DNA from: Aplectana chamaeleonis | Lineage: Eukaryota; Nematoda; Chromadorea; Rhabditida; Cosmocercidae | Reading direction: 5' to 3' | Assembly: GCA_029168955.1 (NCBI GenBank) | Contig: JAPDOI010000294.1 | Location: 524,001 to 588,000, forward strand | DNA length: 64,000 bases | Shown: positions 1-11,322 of the stretch, one piece after another | Layout of the letters: the number at the start of each line of letters is the position of its first letter | Position numbering within the stretch: position 1 is the stretch's first letter | Made by a program: the position numbers and the translations under genes | The notes under the pieces: generated by a model | Databases searched by the model: none | What the model was told of the DNA's origin: nothing | The model's input: only the letters and a program-made list of their open reading frames with translations

Positions 1-100
1 ATAGGCCCAGGGTCAGTCGCTCTAGCCAAACTTCACCGGTTCTTGCTGACGTGGCTCGTCTGCGCCGGCCCATATGTTTGATTCGGAACAAGAACGAGAG

Positions 101-544
101 TTAAAGACATCGTACGCGCAGAAAACCGTATATTATTTTTTCATGTTTTTGGGTAGCTTGGCCTCTCTAGTGAACGAAAATGTTGAAGGGGCCCATGAAA
201 AACCTTCATTCTTCTTTCAACTCCCTTCTTCATTAAAGAAAAGTCAATCGGAACACATTGTAAATACGAATTTGAATTTCGCGCCAAAATCATTTTCGGA
301 GTTTTCCTGCATGTGGAGTTCGTGCCGTAACTATTTTTCCTGTTGTCTTACGGTCGCACCAACATTCTAGGAAAAAGTGCTAGATGACTGGTGAGAATTG
401 GTGGCGGATATTCACCTTTGACGCCTTCCAACCTCATCGTCCAACGTTTTTGACGCGCCAAAGTTTACCAGTGTATCTACCGGGCTCAATCATAAAATTG
501 ACCCTGAAACATGGAAACTGCTTTCGAGCACGAACGATAGTTAA
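101..544. mobile_element. TTAA-1 MITE-like element
   Basis: Starts TTAAAGACATCGTACGCGC and ends with the imperfect inverse of that end, finishing in TTAA. The last ~105 bp match, in reverse, the element starting at 36183, and the interior (about 116-375) matches 32525-32825. Open frames across it are therefore repeat-derived. Related ends occur at 24852, 30977 and 34924. TTAA at both ends suggests TTAA or TA target duplication; no transposase is visible. Confidence 0.65.
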
Positions 545-868
545 GTGCGCCAGAAGAGGACCACCGTAATCTTAGGAATGATGTTATTCGGCTCTCTTAA
601 ACAAATTTGATGATACCCAATTGATCAATGATAAAGATAAAAAGAAGTGAAGAGCGGTGTGTCACAGTCCTTCTCTCCAGAGTTCAGCAGTTGAGGATCT
701 GCCTGGACTACAAAGCAGAAAAACAACACCACCGGTGGTGAAGATGTAGCGAATTCAGGAGTCAGAACTTAGAAAATTTTAGAGCCAACTCGAGTGAGAT
801 TACGATAGCCTTGTTCTGGCGCACTTGCCTATCGCTCTTGTTGATTCGGGGCATGACTTGCATACGGT
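545..868. other. No gene seen
   Basis: Between the TTAA-1 element and the minisatellite. I see no credible open frame, splice pair or repeat in this stretch. Confidence 0.5.
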
Positions 869-2300
869 GTCCTGGACATTAAACGGAGGTCCTGCGCACG
901 TCCTTTGATGTTCTGGCACACTCCTACTAAGGTCCTGCACACGTTCCATGATGTCCTGCACTCTCCTACTGAGATCCTGCACACATTATACGGCGTCCTG
1001 CACACCCCTTCTGGGGGTCCTGCACAGGTCCCATAATGTCCTGAACACTCCTACTGGAGGTCCTGCACACATTATACGACGTCCTGCACACCCCTAATGG
1101 GATGCTGCACAGGTCCCATAATGTCCTGCACACTCCTACTGAGGTCCTGCACAACATTCTACCACATCCTGCACACCCCTACTGAGGTCCTGCACACGTC
1201 CCATGATATCTCTGCCCACTTCTACTACGGTCCTGCACACGTACAATGATGTCCTGCACACTTCCTACTGGAGGTCCTGCACAGGTCCAATGGTGTCCTG
1301 CACACTCCTACTGAGGTCCTGCACAGGTCCCATGATGTCCTGCACACTCCTACTAAGGTCTTGCACACGTTCCATGATGTCCTGCACACTCCTACCGAGG
1401 TCCTGCACAGGTCCAATGATGTCCTGCACACTCCTACTAAGGTCTTGCACACGTTCCATGATGTCCTGCACACTCCTACTGAGGTCCTGCACACATTCTA
1501 CCACATCCTGCACACCCCTACTGAGGTCCTGCACACGTCCCATGATGTCCTGCCCACTCCTACTACGGTCCTGCACACGTTCCATGATGTCCTGCACACT
1601 CCTACTGAGGTCCTGCACAGGTCCCATGATGTCCTGCACACTCCTACTAAGGTCTTGCACACGTTCCATGATGTCCTGCACACTCCTACTGTGGTCCTGC
1701 ACACATTCTACGACGTCCTGCACACACCTACTGAGGTCCTGAACAGGTCCCAATATGTCCTGCACACTCCTACTAAGGTCCTGCACACGTTCGATGATGT
1801 CCTGCATACTCCTACTGAGGCCCTGCACACATCTCCACGACGTCCTGCACACCCCTACTGGGGTCCTGCACACACGTTCCATGATGTCCTGCACACTCCT
1901 ACTGAGGTCCTGCACACGTTCCATGATGTCCTGCACACTCCTACTGAGGTCCTGCGCAGGTACAATGATGTCCTGCACACTCCTACTGGGAGGTCCTGCG
2001 CAGGTACAATGATGTCTTGCACACTTCCTACTGGAGGTCCTGCACAGGTCCCATGATGTCCTGCACACTCCTACTAAGGTCTTGCACACGTTCCATGATG
2101 TCCTGCACACTCCTACTGAGGTCTTGCAGACGTTCCATGATGTCCTGCCCACTCCTACCGAGGTCCTGCACACATTCTACGACGTCCTGCACACCCCTAC
2201 TGGGGTCCTGCACACGTTCCATGATGTCCTGCATACTCCTACTGAGGCCCTGCCCACATTCTACGACGTCCTGCACAACCCCTACCGAGGTCTCACATAG
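869..2300. repeat. 42-bp minisatellite (two 21-bp halves)
   Basis: About 34 tandem copies of a 42-bp unit. Each unit is two 21-bp halves beginning GTCCTGCACA, one continuing with CTCCTACTGAG and the other with CGTTCCATGAT. Unit length is a multiple of three and stop codons are scarce in the unit, so long frames stay open on both strands (for example a ~300-codon minus frame at 1265-2173). These repetitive Cys/Thr/Arg-rich translations are by-products, not proteins I would annotate. Units differ by point changes (CACA/CAGG, ACTGAG/ACTAAG/ACCGAG), with a few one- or two-base indels near 1830-2040. Confidence 0.9.
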
Positions 2301-2672
2301 TCAACCGACACTTCAGCACATCCTGCGACGCCTTCTTATCGATGGTGCGCTTTGAACGAATACGCGCCGCGGTCAAGTACATCAACTCCGCACAGCGTCC
2401 TCTTCCGAGCCGGACGTTCAAAGTACACCACCCTGGAGAGCAAGGTGTTTATATGGAGTCTAAGAAAACAATGACTGATAACGAAAAACCCACCATTTTC
2501 ATAAACTATTCTTGAGAGGCCGGTTTCCGAGTTTCAAACGCCCGTTAGGGGCCCAGAAGTCATTATGGTGAGTTCTGACAATTATTTTCGTCATTCCCGT
2601 GGCCGATTACCTCTAGTCACAAATTTTCGAGCGATTTGGTCCACGCCTTCCAAAAAATGGTTTTCGACGGAC
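2301..2672. other. No gene seen
   Basis: Sequence between the minisatellite and the microsatellite. No exon or recognisable repeat found. Confidence 0.5.
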
Positions 2673-2755
2673 GGAGGTGGAGGCGGAGGCGGAGGCGGAG
2701 AGGCGGAGGCGGAGGCGGAGGCGGAGGCGGAGGCGGAGGCGGAGGCGGTGGTGGA
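2673..2755. repeat. GGAGGC hexanucleotide microsatellite
   Basis: Near-perfect tandem GGAGGC with one slip near 2700. It gives Gly/Glu/Ala runs on plus and Pro/Leu/Arg runs on minus. These are low-complexity translations, not a gene. Confidence 0.9.
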
Positions 2756-3337
2756 GAAAATTTTTGCGTACTTTGAGAGGTCATAACTTTAGAAAGCGGG
2801 GACCAGTTGGGATGAAAAGTTGCACACATATGTAATTTCTTGCAGCGCGTCGAATAGTGTACAGCTCATACCTCTGTTGACGGTATGAATAGGTGATCTC
2901 ATTGTAGGGCATCCGCGCGGGAAGAGATCAAAGCCAAATCCTGGTGAGCGCTTCGCGCTCACCACAATTCTTAGAGCGGACATCTACTTTTTTGAGAAGG
3001 CAAGAAAGAAGACAAGTCGAATCTTTTGTATTTATAGTTGATTCGAAGGTTTGCAGGGCCGTCTTTTTTTTCATGTCATAGTTGACTAATACGCTGGCCG
3101 TCCTTTTCCCACACGGTCGATATGTATGAGAACCACGCAAATGGGAATAAATGAAGTGATAAAAATCATGCTCAACTGACAAAAACCGTCCTGAAGTGAT
3201 AAGGCCCGACCTGATGCAACCTAGGACCGCCGATAGAAGGATGATTTTCATCACTTGGCAATGAATTTTGCCACTCCGTTTCTTTCCGTTTTATGGGGAA
3301 TTTTGTAAATATCTGCCGGGTAAAGCTAGAGGTGATA
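2756..3337. other. No gene seen
   Basis: Open frames of up to ~108 codons occur on the minus strand, but none starts at a good acceptor or shows a recognisable motif. Confidence 0.4.
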
Positions 3338-3814
3338 TTGAAGGCAGCATACGCGCTCGTGAACGTGGTTGAGATAACTACGGAAATGGAATGGTATGGC
3401 ATGGATCACAACGCCTACGCATTTTGAAGCGTCAAAAACGACCCATATGGTCGCTGCAAGAGTAGGAAAATGACCTCGCCCCTGTATCTGCCCGCCCCCT
3501 GTATTTGCGTCCTCTTCCGAAACAGGGGTTCCGGCGACTCCCACCATCAGCGACGTTTGTGTGTGAGACAATAAGTAGAATAAGAAAACCACATACATCG
3601 ACTACGGTGGGAGTGGCCCAGCACCCCTGTTTTGAAGGAGGACGCAAACACAGGGGGCGGGCAGATACAAGGGCAGGGCTAACTTCTCACTCATGTAGCG
3701 TCATTTTGGGTCATTTTTGACGCTCCAAATTGCGTAGGCGTTGTGTTCTGAGCCATACGATTCTATTTCCGTAGTTATCTCAATCACGTTTACGAGCGTG
3801 TATGCTGCCTTTAA
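3338..3814. mobile_element. Foldback element, AAGGCAGCATAC ends
   Basis: Long imperfect palindrome. The left arm starts TTGAAGGCAGCATACGCGC and the right arm ends with the inverse, TATGCTGCCTTTAA. Arms include a GC-rich block (CCTGTATCTGCCCGCCCC and its inverse near 3660). Both arms run ~200 bp around a centre near 3570. The right TTAA is shared with the next element. Confidence 0.75.
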
Positions 3815-4085
3815 AGGCAATGTTCACAATGAAAGTCGTTTTTCTGTTTTTTCGCCTATCTTGAAAACGGTCCCATGCTGATTTCAGTGATGTCTCTTGA
3901 ATCGTACAAGACCCCCTGGAAACGGAGTTATGGCCCCTCAAATTCAGCTAGGGAAGCATTGTGGACGAGTTGTCCGAGGCTTGTAACTCCCGTTTTTTGC
4001 AGCCGATGTGTGCGAGCTGACCTGAGTAAAGAGAGACGTTGGGAATGAAGGGAAGAACGGGGCTTTTGATCGGAAACCATCGCTC
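3811..4085 (+). mobile_element. TTAA-2 element, 5' part
   Basis: Begins TTAAAGGCAATGTTCACAA. The body (TTGAAAACGG, GGAGTTATGG, GTGGACGAGTTGTCCG, GAGCTGACCTGAG) matches the elements at 26024-26514, 20828-21321 (reverse) and the core of 39712-40179. The right terminus is not recognisable, so this copy is truncated. Confidence 0.65.
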
Positions 4086-4204
4086 AACTAACCGCGAATT
4101 CAGTGAAGGTTTTATAGGACGTGGGCGGAGTGGCCCAATGGGTTGGCTGGCCTACGAGATTTTCACCCACTTACCGGCCGCTTTTCGTCGCTTTTCCGTT
4201 CTCA

Positions 4205-4341
4205 GGCCCTAGTTATACATCGGCGATTCGGTGCCGCTGGTTTTCGCGGAACATCTGCGATTGGTCAGATTACGAAATAGACCAATAGCAGACTTGCCGC
4301 GGAAGCCAGCGGCGGCGAAACGCTGGTGTATAACTAGGGCC
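4205..4341. mobile_element. Short foldback, GGCCCTAGTTATACA ends
   Basis: A 137-bp palindromic element: left end GGCCCTAGTTATACA, right end its inverse TGTATAACTAGGGCC, with a second inverted block (CCGCTGG/CCAGCGG) inside. Typical tiny MITE. Confidence 0.7.
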
Positions 4342-4559
4342 TTAATCTTCTTAGAGGAACCCAAAGCTTACGTTTTAGCCAAAAAAACGTGCAACTTTTT
4401 CTTCGTGAACACTGCTTTTAAGCATCGCGGTGGCGCGCCAAAGCTAGCGCAAACCCGCTAAGTGGAGGAGGAAGTGTGCGAGTAATGAGACGCCGACGTG
4501 CAGAATTCCCTGAAAACGGTGGTAGCGCACGGACAAGCATCACTCAGGAAATCACGGGG

Positions 4560-5000
4560 GTCGGTGGCAGGTTAAAACGCCTCTTTCCCAATAAAATTGA
4601 TCCAATATGGCTGATCGGCGGAGGTTTTATCATGATTCATAACTGCCGGAGTTTTCGTGATAATGTCTCATATCTGGAGGAGTTTTCGGGGTAACATGTT
4701 GCAGTGTCCGTTCTTTTTTCTCTAATACTCACTCTATCGTGTAGAGCGCGGACATCAAATCATCACAATGCATACGCTGCACTGAAATGTGAGGTGTTTG
4801 TGCTTGTCACAGTTGACATTGCTCCGGATATCGACGCTTGGCTGGCGTCGGTGGCAGGTTGAAACCCCAATCCTGCCTCTGAACCTGCCACCGGCGCCCG
4901 CACCTGCAGGAGTGGTAGATGGTGGTCGGTGGCAGGTGATTGGGCTAAACCTTCGGTGTAAATACGTGGGTGTGACGTCAGACTGAGTGGTCGGTAGGAG
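4560..5000. repeat. Short dispersed direct repeats GTCGGTGGCAGGT
   Basis: GTCGGTGGCAGGT occurs at 4560, 4847 and 4925, a diverged GTCGGTAGGAG near 4990, and an inverse AACCTGCCACCG near 4881. Spacing is irregular. The surroundings look like a decayed repeat; no gene seen from 4342 to 5787. Confidence 0.45.
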
Positions 5001-5787
5001 ATGATTAGGCAGAGCTTTCGGTGTGAACGGGTCAACTGTGACGTGGCATTGCAGAGTCGATGGGAGGTTGATACGCGGAGTTTTCGGCATGAATGGGGTT
5101 TTCCAGGCTTGCCCGCCCTTTTTTTTTGTTTCGAGCGGTCGAGCGGGAGCACGCTACGTCTTCAACTATTCTCAACCGGCCACCGTTTCGTAACTTCAAC
5201 CGCAGTGTAAATTCCGGTGGGAAATTTGAAAATGACAAGATTTTATGGCCCAGTAACTAACCTTTTCGACAGAAAGAGAAAACGCAATTTTTGAAATTCA
5301 TTTGAATACGCTAGGAATGTAGTGAAAAATTGCAATTGCATCTGTTTTCTGAACCACGAACGTTTCAAAGGTTTCCCTTGACTACTTGGTTTTCTTTACT
5401 GTTCTACCTTAGTTTTTTTAGTTATCCGACATCGCCCTTTACAAAACGTCGTAATTTACATCACTCGAGGCGCGAGCGGCGCGCGCGACGCCTCGGCCTC
5501 CGTCTGCCCTACGCTCTCTCACTATCTCTTTCCTCCGCTCCCCACCAGCACGCATAGGAACCAATTGAATTTCGGCGTTTTATAGCCTGTATCTGAAATT
5601 GTCCGTCTCGGATACCCCTTATGCGAATCAACGAAAGATCTCATAATTTGATCTGACTCATTAGCCGGAATTTTTGAAAAGGGCTTTATCCGAATTGAAC
5701 TATTGTCCGGACTTGCCAAAGGCAATATCTGATCCGATCCATTGTCCGACAAATCACCTTCTGATAGCAAGTATCGTCGGTAGATCG

Positions 5788-5885
5788 CCGTTTACAACCG
5801 AAATCCCGCTCACTAGGTGGTTTCGCGATCGCAGCACGGCCCGCCACAATGATCGCGCCTCCGCCCATCGCTAGACTGAAATCAG
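5788..5885. repeat. Diverged dispersed repeat (copies 34377, 61270)
   Basis: A GC-rich ~100-bp block including ATCGCCG, GAAATCCCG, ATCGCGCCT and AGACTGAAATC. Similar order of words occurs at 34377-34485 and 61270-61362, ending with (A)GACTAAA in those copies. Confidence 0.45.
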
Positions 5886-5946
5886 ACGAAAGGCCCTCAG
5901 AAGTTTTTATAGGGTATTCCTTTTCCTCTCAAGTGTCACTTTTCAG

Positions 5947-6168
5947 AATCACTTCTCCGTTTTCGGTTTCAACATACCGTCGTCAGTGGCCACGTACGTT
6001 GTCATCGGTCTTCTCGTCGGCGTGATTTTGTTAACAGCTATTATTCTGGTAGTTGGAAACCGGAAAAGACAAAAACGTCGAGAGGACAATATGCGTCAAC
6101 GACAAAACGCTCATGAAGCATTGCTGATGCAGCGTGCAGATGATGACCGATATCTGCCATCTGTATAG
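5947..6168 (+). CDS. Last exon of a single-pass membrane protein
   Basis: The frame opens exactly at a good acceptor (TTTTCAG ending 5946) and runs to TAG at 6168, 73 residues. After a short extracellular stub (NHFSVFGFNIPSS) comes one hydrophobic segment (YVVIGLLVGVILLTAIILVV), then a basic stop-transfer stretch (NRKRQKRR) and a short polar tail ending RYLPSV. This is the layout of a type I receptor or adhesion protein with a cytoplasmic tail of ~37 residues. The frame could continue from an upstream exon in any phase; no convincing upstream exon is seen back to position 1, so the rest may lie in long introns or outside the window. Family not recognised. Seen: acceptor, TM segment, basic flank, stop, downstream AATAAA. 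Inferred: topology. Confidence 0.6.
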   Translation, partial: NHFSVFGFNIPSSVATYVVIGLLVGVILLTAIILVVGNRKRQKRREDNMRQRQNAHEALLMQRADDDRYLPSV

Positions 6169-6556
6169 AAGGCCAGCAGCAAGTCAAGGATCTCAAAAAA
6201 TCTCAGTGGAAATCGAGGCAGTGTAAGGTCGAAGTGTTTCGATAGAAACGTTATGATTCTAGGGTTTCAGCTGTTATTTGAAAAGCGCATTACGCGTTGC
6301 CTTGTTCTCTGTAGGATTTTAACATGTACACATGGTTTCCTATTACTCTGATCTATTACCATAATACGCTTTCACTTGTGCCCCGCTTTGCAAGTTCGAT
6401 GCTCATAGTAGTTATCACGATCGACACGTGTCACTGTGATTGATTTGTCACGAATGCGGCCGAGAAATGGTAAAATTATTCGCTAGTTCACCCAGGGACC
6501 GTAGTCAAATAATCTCGCGAAATCGGAAACACAGCTCTAGCTACATATAAGTTGTG

Positions 6557-6562
6557 AATAAA
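6557..6562 (+). promoter_or_regulatory. Possible poly(A) signal AATAAA
   Basis: AATAAA ~390 nt after the stop at 6168. It would give a 3' UTR of ordinary length for the membrane-protein gene. Confidence 0.4.
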
Positions 6563-7493
6563 ACGCTAACAATATGCATACCTCTGAATAGATCTTACCC
6601 CTCTAACACCTTTTTGAAAACTTCGGGTTTGTCAAGTTTCAGCGTAAAGATGAAAGCCGCGTTAAATAGCCGTTTTCCACACAATGGCGCGGAAGTATAG
6701 GTTGTCCGAGGGCCTTGCTTCATGCAGAAGACCTCTCAGACGTTCCCCTCTTCGACTCCGAAGATGTCCCCAACGTTTTAATGTAAAAAAAAAGAGAGAA
6801 GACTAAGTTTTTCAGGAATCGATGATTCTGATTAGGTAGAGGAGGAATAGAGCTTTCGGAAGATTACTACATCTGATTGAATTAACCCGAAGGACAAGCG
6901 AAAATTCGCTGGTTCAAATTTCGAACCGTGTGGTGCAAGACTTTCGGACCAGCGATAAGGGGAGTTGGACACATCGGACTCGAGCTTGTTTTGTTGACTG
7001 TTGCAAGAGTTTTCTTTGACAGCAACATATTATCAGTTTGGTACATCGGTTTTCCGTCATCTTTTTTCACCCAATACGTTTCCGAAACGTCCCACTCATT
7101 GTCAGCTGGTCTATTTCATCTAGATATCATGTTTCCTCGGAACTTTTATTTGTTTTTCTTACATAAACACCAAAAATTAGTCGACCTCAGCGTACCGCGG
7201 CCTAATTTAGACTTACAGTCGCGGTTCAGAGTAGATGATATTTTGCATTTTTGCGAATGTTGTTTTTCGAGGTATCTCAGCGTAATCTCAACAGAACTCC
7301 ATGAGACTTCAATAGGTTTTAGACCATCATGAAACACAACTAATGTACACTCAAACTTGAATTTTGGATGCACAGGTCCTCGAATACACGGATTAATAAC
7401 GATTTGGCGGTCACAACTGAAATTAAGGTTATTTTCTCAAGACATAGCTATAAAAATTCAAAACCCGTATTACTCTTCTGACACAAAAGAGGG
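6563..7493. other. No firm gene; minus frame 6882-7103
   Basis: A minus-strand open frame of ~73 codons ends at 6882 (contains DNEWDVSETYWVKKDDGK). It has no good acceptor and no family I recognise. The block at 7225-7330 resembles repeat ends at 8280-8350 and 32100-32160 (TTTGCATTTTTGCGAAT-like), so at least that part is transposon-derived. Confidence 0.3.
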
Positions 7494-7649
7494 GACAGGG
7501 GATCTGTACACACCGGGGGAGGAGTTTTCCCGCCTTTTGCCGCTCTAAATCCACTCGGGACCACTTCGCTAGCATTGATTAGCGAGACATTCCGAACAGC
7601 GAAAACGGGACATTTCTTTTCTCGGTGTGTAGAGAGACCCTATCCCATA
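7494..7649. mobile_element. Foldback element, copy of 16237-16395
   Basis: Left end GGGGACAGGGGATCTGTACAC, right end the inverse TCGGTGTGTAGAGAGACCC. The inside words CCACTCGGGACC and TTGATTAGCG are shared with 16237-16395. About 156 bp; no coding capacity. Confidence 0.65.
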
Positions 7650-8778
7650 AAAAAGTCTTACCACCGTTGTACGTAATCGAAAGATTTTATGTTCTTCCAC
7701 AGAATTTCAGAAACCCAAAATCATCAGAAATAGAACCTTTTCAGAAATTTTCTCTTTACCAATATCAGCTCTAGAGCCATTCCAAAACATGAAATGTGTA
7801 TTCATTGGCAATGTCCAACTAGTGCATGAATTTCGTCCTTCTTCATTCACGCTGAAGCGGCATGCTCATCAGGGGCGAAAACTCTAATATTCACTTCAAA
7901 TTCATTCTCAAAAATATGTAGAAGAACTGAAATTATCTCAGTGGCTTACAACAGTTTTGAAGGCCTCCTGCTGGCAAGAAAAGTGCCACGAGTTTGAAGT
8001 TTTCATGCCATGTTTTGAGTGAATAGCTTTAAATCGATTCACTACAGTAAAATTGCTATAAAATTCCGTGACCAAAAAAGTGGGAATGTTGATTGAAGTC
8101 ACAGCGCGGGAGTAGTTCGGCTGGCGCATGTGACGCTCGCGACGGAAAACCGCTGCGTGCACGTCGTCGTTGGGGCGCTTTAACCGTGGGGTCTGTGGCA
8201 AGAAAAACAGTTGGCGCTGATATAAATCAAAGTTTAAAAGGGCGTTATCTATGATTTTGATGCTCTGTAGCATATTAGAGTTCCAATGATTTTCTCCAGA
8301 ATTGAGTCGAGATACGTCGAAAACAGTATTCGCAAAAATGCAAATTATCACTTACATATGTACTTCTGACCGCGACGGTACGTGTACATAGAAATGAAAG
8401 GTTTACCTTCGACTCTAAAAAGGGAACCTCGCATGGGTTCCCCCCCCCCCGGATAAGAAAGGTGATGAGTGCTTTGCGGATCAACTCTGGCACGAACTCC
8501 CCGAATTCGAAATCAGATTTTGCTGAGAACAACTCTGAACAAAGTTTTAAGCGTGTTGCCTCAACAATGGGTAAGGTTGCTCATCAGGCAATTTCAAGTG
8601 TGTTTCAAAAAACTGCTTCGGATGTAATTTAAATCCTCTATGTGAGAGTTATTTGGGTTGCTCAGCTCGAAACTGGGGTCCTTGTGTTGAAATTTTGACG
8701 ATTACCGTAGGTTACGGCAGGTATTATGTCATTTAGGGCGAGTAATCTACCTAACTGTTTAAAAAACAAAATTTTTTG
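7650..8778. other. Repeat-rich, no gene
   Basis: Contains a half-copy (about 8105-8150) of the foldback at 11127-11322 (AGTTCGGCTGGCGCATGTGACG), a C10 run at ~8440, and the TTTGCATTTTTGCGAAT-like repeat end near 8330. No exon with both splice sites found. Confidence 0.4.
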
Positions 8779-9021
8779 CTAAGCACACCAGTTAGCCCCC
8801 ACAACTAAACTTCTATCCATATCTGAGAATTCGACCAAACTGTCGTTAACCGTGTACAGGCTCCTGGACTCTTCAGTTTGTAAATCTTTGGGCTCTAGCG
8901 GGTATTTTTTTAACATCAACAGAATAACCCCATATCCACGTTCAGCATGTATAATACCCCGTGTTGGCAATTCATAAGCCAAACCTATTGGATAGAAGCC
9001 AACGTGGAGTTCATCTCAGCT
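8779..9021 (-). CDS. Unrecognised open frame, possible terminal exon
   Basis: An open frame of ~80 codons ends at TAG (8779). It contains AYELPTRGIIHAERGYG and ends LVVGANWCA. Composition and codons look protein-like, but the strong acceptor upstream (TTTTTCACAG, ~9030) leads into a stop in a different frame; only a weaker CCAATAG acceptor fits. No family recognised. It may be a decayed gene fragment or chance. Confidence 0.2.
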
Positions 9022-11126
9022 GTGAAAAATACAATTTCTTTCAGGCTAAAACTTGTCCATCAGACGTCCTCAGCAAAATCTGATATCGGATTCTGAGGCA
9101 GCGTCCATACTTCGCTAGAGCTGGCGTTCCCGCTGTTGTGCGCCTCTCGACGCTCCTCAACGTTGGAGCAGCCCGTGCCCACAAATTAAGACAGGCAAAC
9201 ACCCCTTCCTTGTGTTGATTTGATTGAAAACGTTCGTTCGGGTGATCAATCGCTTGATTCGGCGCAACGGATGATGGTTTCTCACGGTTTTCGACTTCCT
9301 TGGTGGGATTATGAAAAACAAGGGCAGTAGCTTTGATACAGGTTTAATGCCACTTGCGTAAGTTATGGAGCAGTAAGCTTGAATTTTGCTGCTTGCTTTG
9401 TGGTGGTGGCGTAAGTGCGCGAGAGCTAGCGGGCGAGGGCGCGCGAGAAGGAACGCGTGTGAGCGGCTAGCGAATCGAGTGCCCACGATGAGCATCGATT
9501 TCGCGTAATCGCACGCTCTCGCCACGTGTGGATGGAGCCTGAGAGAGCACGTCAGAATTGGCCAGCATACAAGCATTGCCTTTCTAGTTCAAGAAAACAC
9601 CATGCGAGATTCCCTGGTGAGTAAGGATCAACTTTGAAGGCAGTGGTCGCTTCACAATATGCTTGTCTTCTTTTCGTCTCTAAACCTTTCCGGGGTTTAG
9701 AGTAGTAGGACCTACAAGGAAAAATTGCGATAAAAACCGCTGTTTCGTGCCAAATTCCAAGCCTGAACTTTCTTGTTTTTTGATGGTGGACGGGCCCACT
9801 CCACATCATCGGCACCGATGACCTCTAATATCAAGAACATCAGCTGGCTTGAAATTGAACTTCAATCAATGAACATTAATCTTCGGACTGACGTGCTCGA
9901 ATATTTATGTACTCATCTAGTCAAAAAAAATTGACCGAAGTGCTTGCTTTCATTGTTCAACTGTTTTTATTAGATAAATTTGCATTTATTTCTTACTCTG
10001 AATGTCGATGATTTTTGACTGCTCGGCAGAAGACTGCGATCTTTTTGGTGGGTGCTGTGCACTTGTGCACGAACTTGCATCTTTGGACAGTAGAAACTCG
10101 AATTCTAGCCCGTTTTTCACCGCACTACCTTCATAGTTTATCAGCTGTTCTCGACCTAAGCTGATTTTTGTAGTTTTTTTTCTATAACGTTTTTCATCGT
10201 GACCACTGCCTGTAACAGAGAATCTTTATGTACAGATAACATGATTCAATAATGTTGGCTAATTGGAACATGTTGTACGCCAAATGCAAACCAGCGCCAC
10301 CGACGACACGAGCAAGCACCACTTCTCGCGCATTTCTCGGTTGAAGCCTATTGGAAACATGTGAGCCGTATTGCTGAACTCATCCCGTGGCCACCGATGG
10401 TCCTGGGCAGATGCGGGGAGAAAGCTCCTAATTACGGAGCAACTTCAGGGCTTACTGCTCCGAAGTTGAAAAAACGAGCTCAGACCTTAATTCTTCAAGA
10501 AAGCATGAGGGAAAACGGCTCCTGAATAAAGAAACACTTGAAAACAGTTGTGAACTTTCACTCGAAATTCACTCAAATTCAAATTCACATGCTTTTTCTA
10601 TGGCATCTATTGATTGGCATGCAGCTTTTGGAATGCTTACCTGCTGATGCAGCAGTTACTGCCGAATCATACTGTGGTCTGCTAGAGCGCATCTTAACCT
10701 AATTTGTGAGTGCACATTGGAGGCGAACCAGATTTTTTCACAATCCTTTCTGATCCAACGATCGAGCTGAGACAAAAACAACAGTCTCCTACTTCAAGGT
10801 CTGCCCAATGACACAGTCCGCCCACGCGGTCTGCGTGCTTGTCGAATGGCCGTCGCGGAGGCATTTTGCGGACGAGTCCTTCCACGACTGCAGACAGCTG
10901 ACTGGGATATTGTTCAGATTGCGTATTAGAATCATGCTAGTCGATTCTCAGGTCTGAAACTTGCGTCCGCGACGGCTGCTCGACACGCACTCTGACCTCG
11001 TGGGCGGACAGTCTCATTCGAACAGTCTTTACCTACTTTACATCAATGACCTCTCACTGCCCCGCATTCGACTTCTTCCAGCTCTCGAACGTGGTGTTTA
11101 TTATATTCGCCGCGCGCGCGGGTATG
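9022..11126. other. No firm gene
   Basis: A possible tiny plus-strand first exon lies at 9588-9616 (CTTTCTAG acceptor, ATGCGAGATTCCCTG, then GTGAGT donor), but no partner exon could be assigned. Otherwise AT-rich sequence without recognisable genes. Confidence 0.3.
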
Positions 11127-11322
11127 GTGAAGGAATAATTCGGCTGGACCCGTGACGCGCGCGACGGAAAATCGCTGCTTCATATCTTCGTTGAAGCACG
11201 TTAACAGCGCGCCAACTACCTTTTTCAGGGGTCCACGGTTACCGCGCCCCAAAGACGGCGTGAACGCAGCGATTTGCCGTCGCGCGCGTCACGTGTGTCA
11301 ACGGAACTGCTCCTTCGCCTCA
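11127..11322. mobile_element. Foldback element with GACGCGCGCGACGG arms
   Basis: Left arm GAAGGAATAATTCGGCTGG...GTGACGCGCGCGACGG; the right arm is the inverse, ending CTCCTTC. Arms ~50 bp, total ~196 bp. A diverged half-copy lies at ~8105-8150. Confidence 0.7.

Noticed and set aside
869..2300. CRISPR-like array
   Set aside because: Units are contiguous without unique spacers and the genome is eukaryotic.
1203..2355. Several 80-300-codon frames on both strands
   Set aside because: All are translations of the 42-bp minisatellite.
2565..2829. Gly-rich and Pro-rich frames
   Set aside because: Products of the GGAGGC microsatellite.
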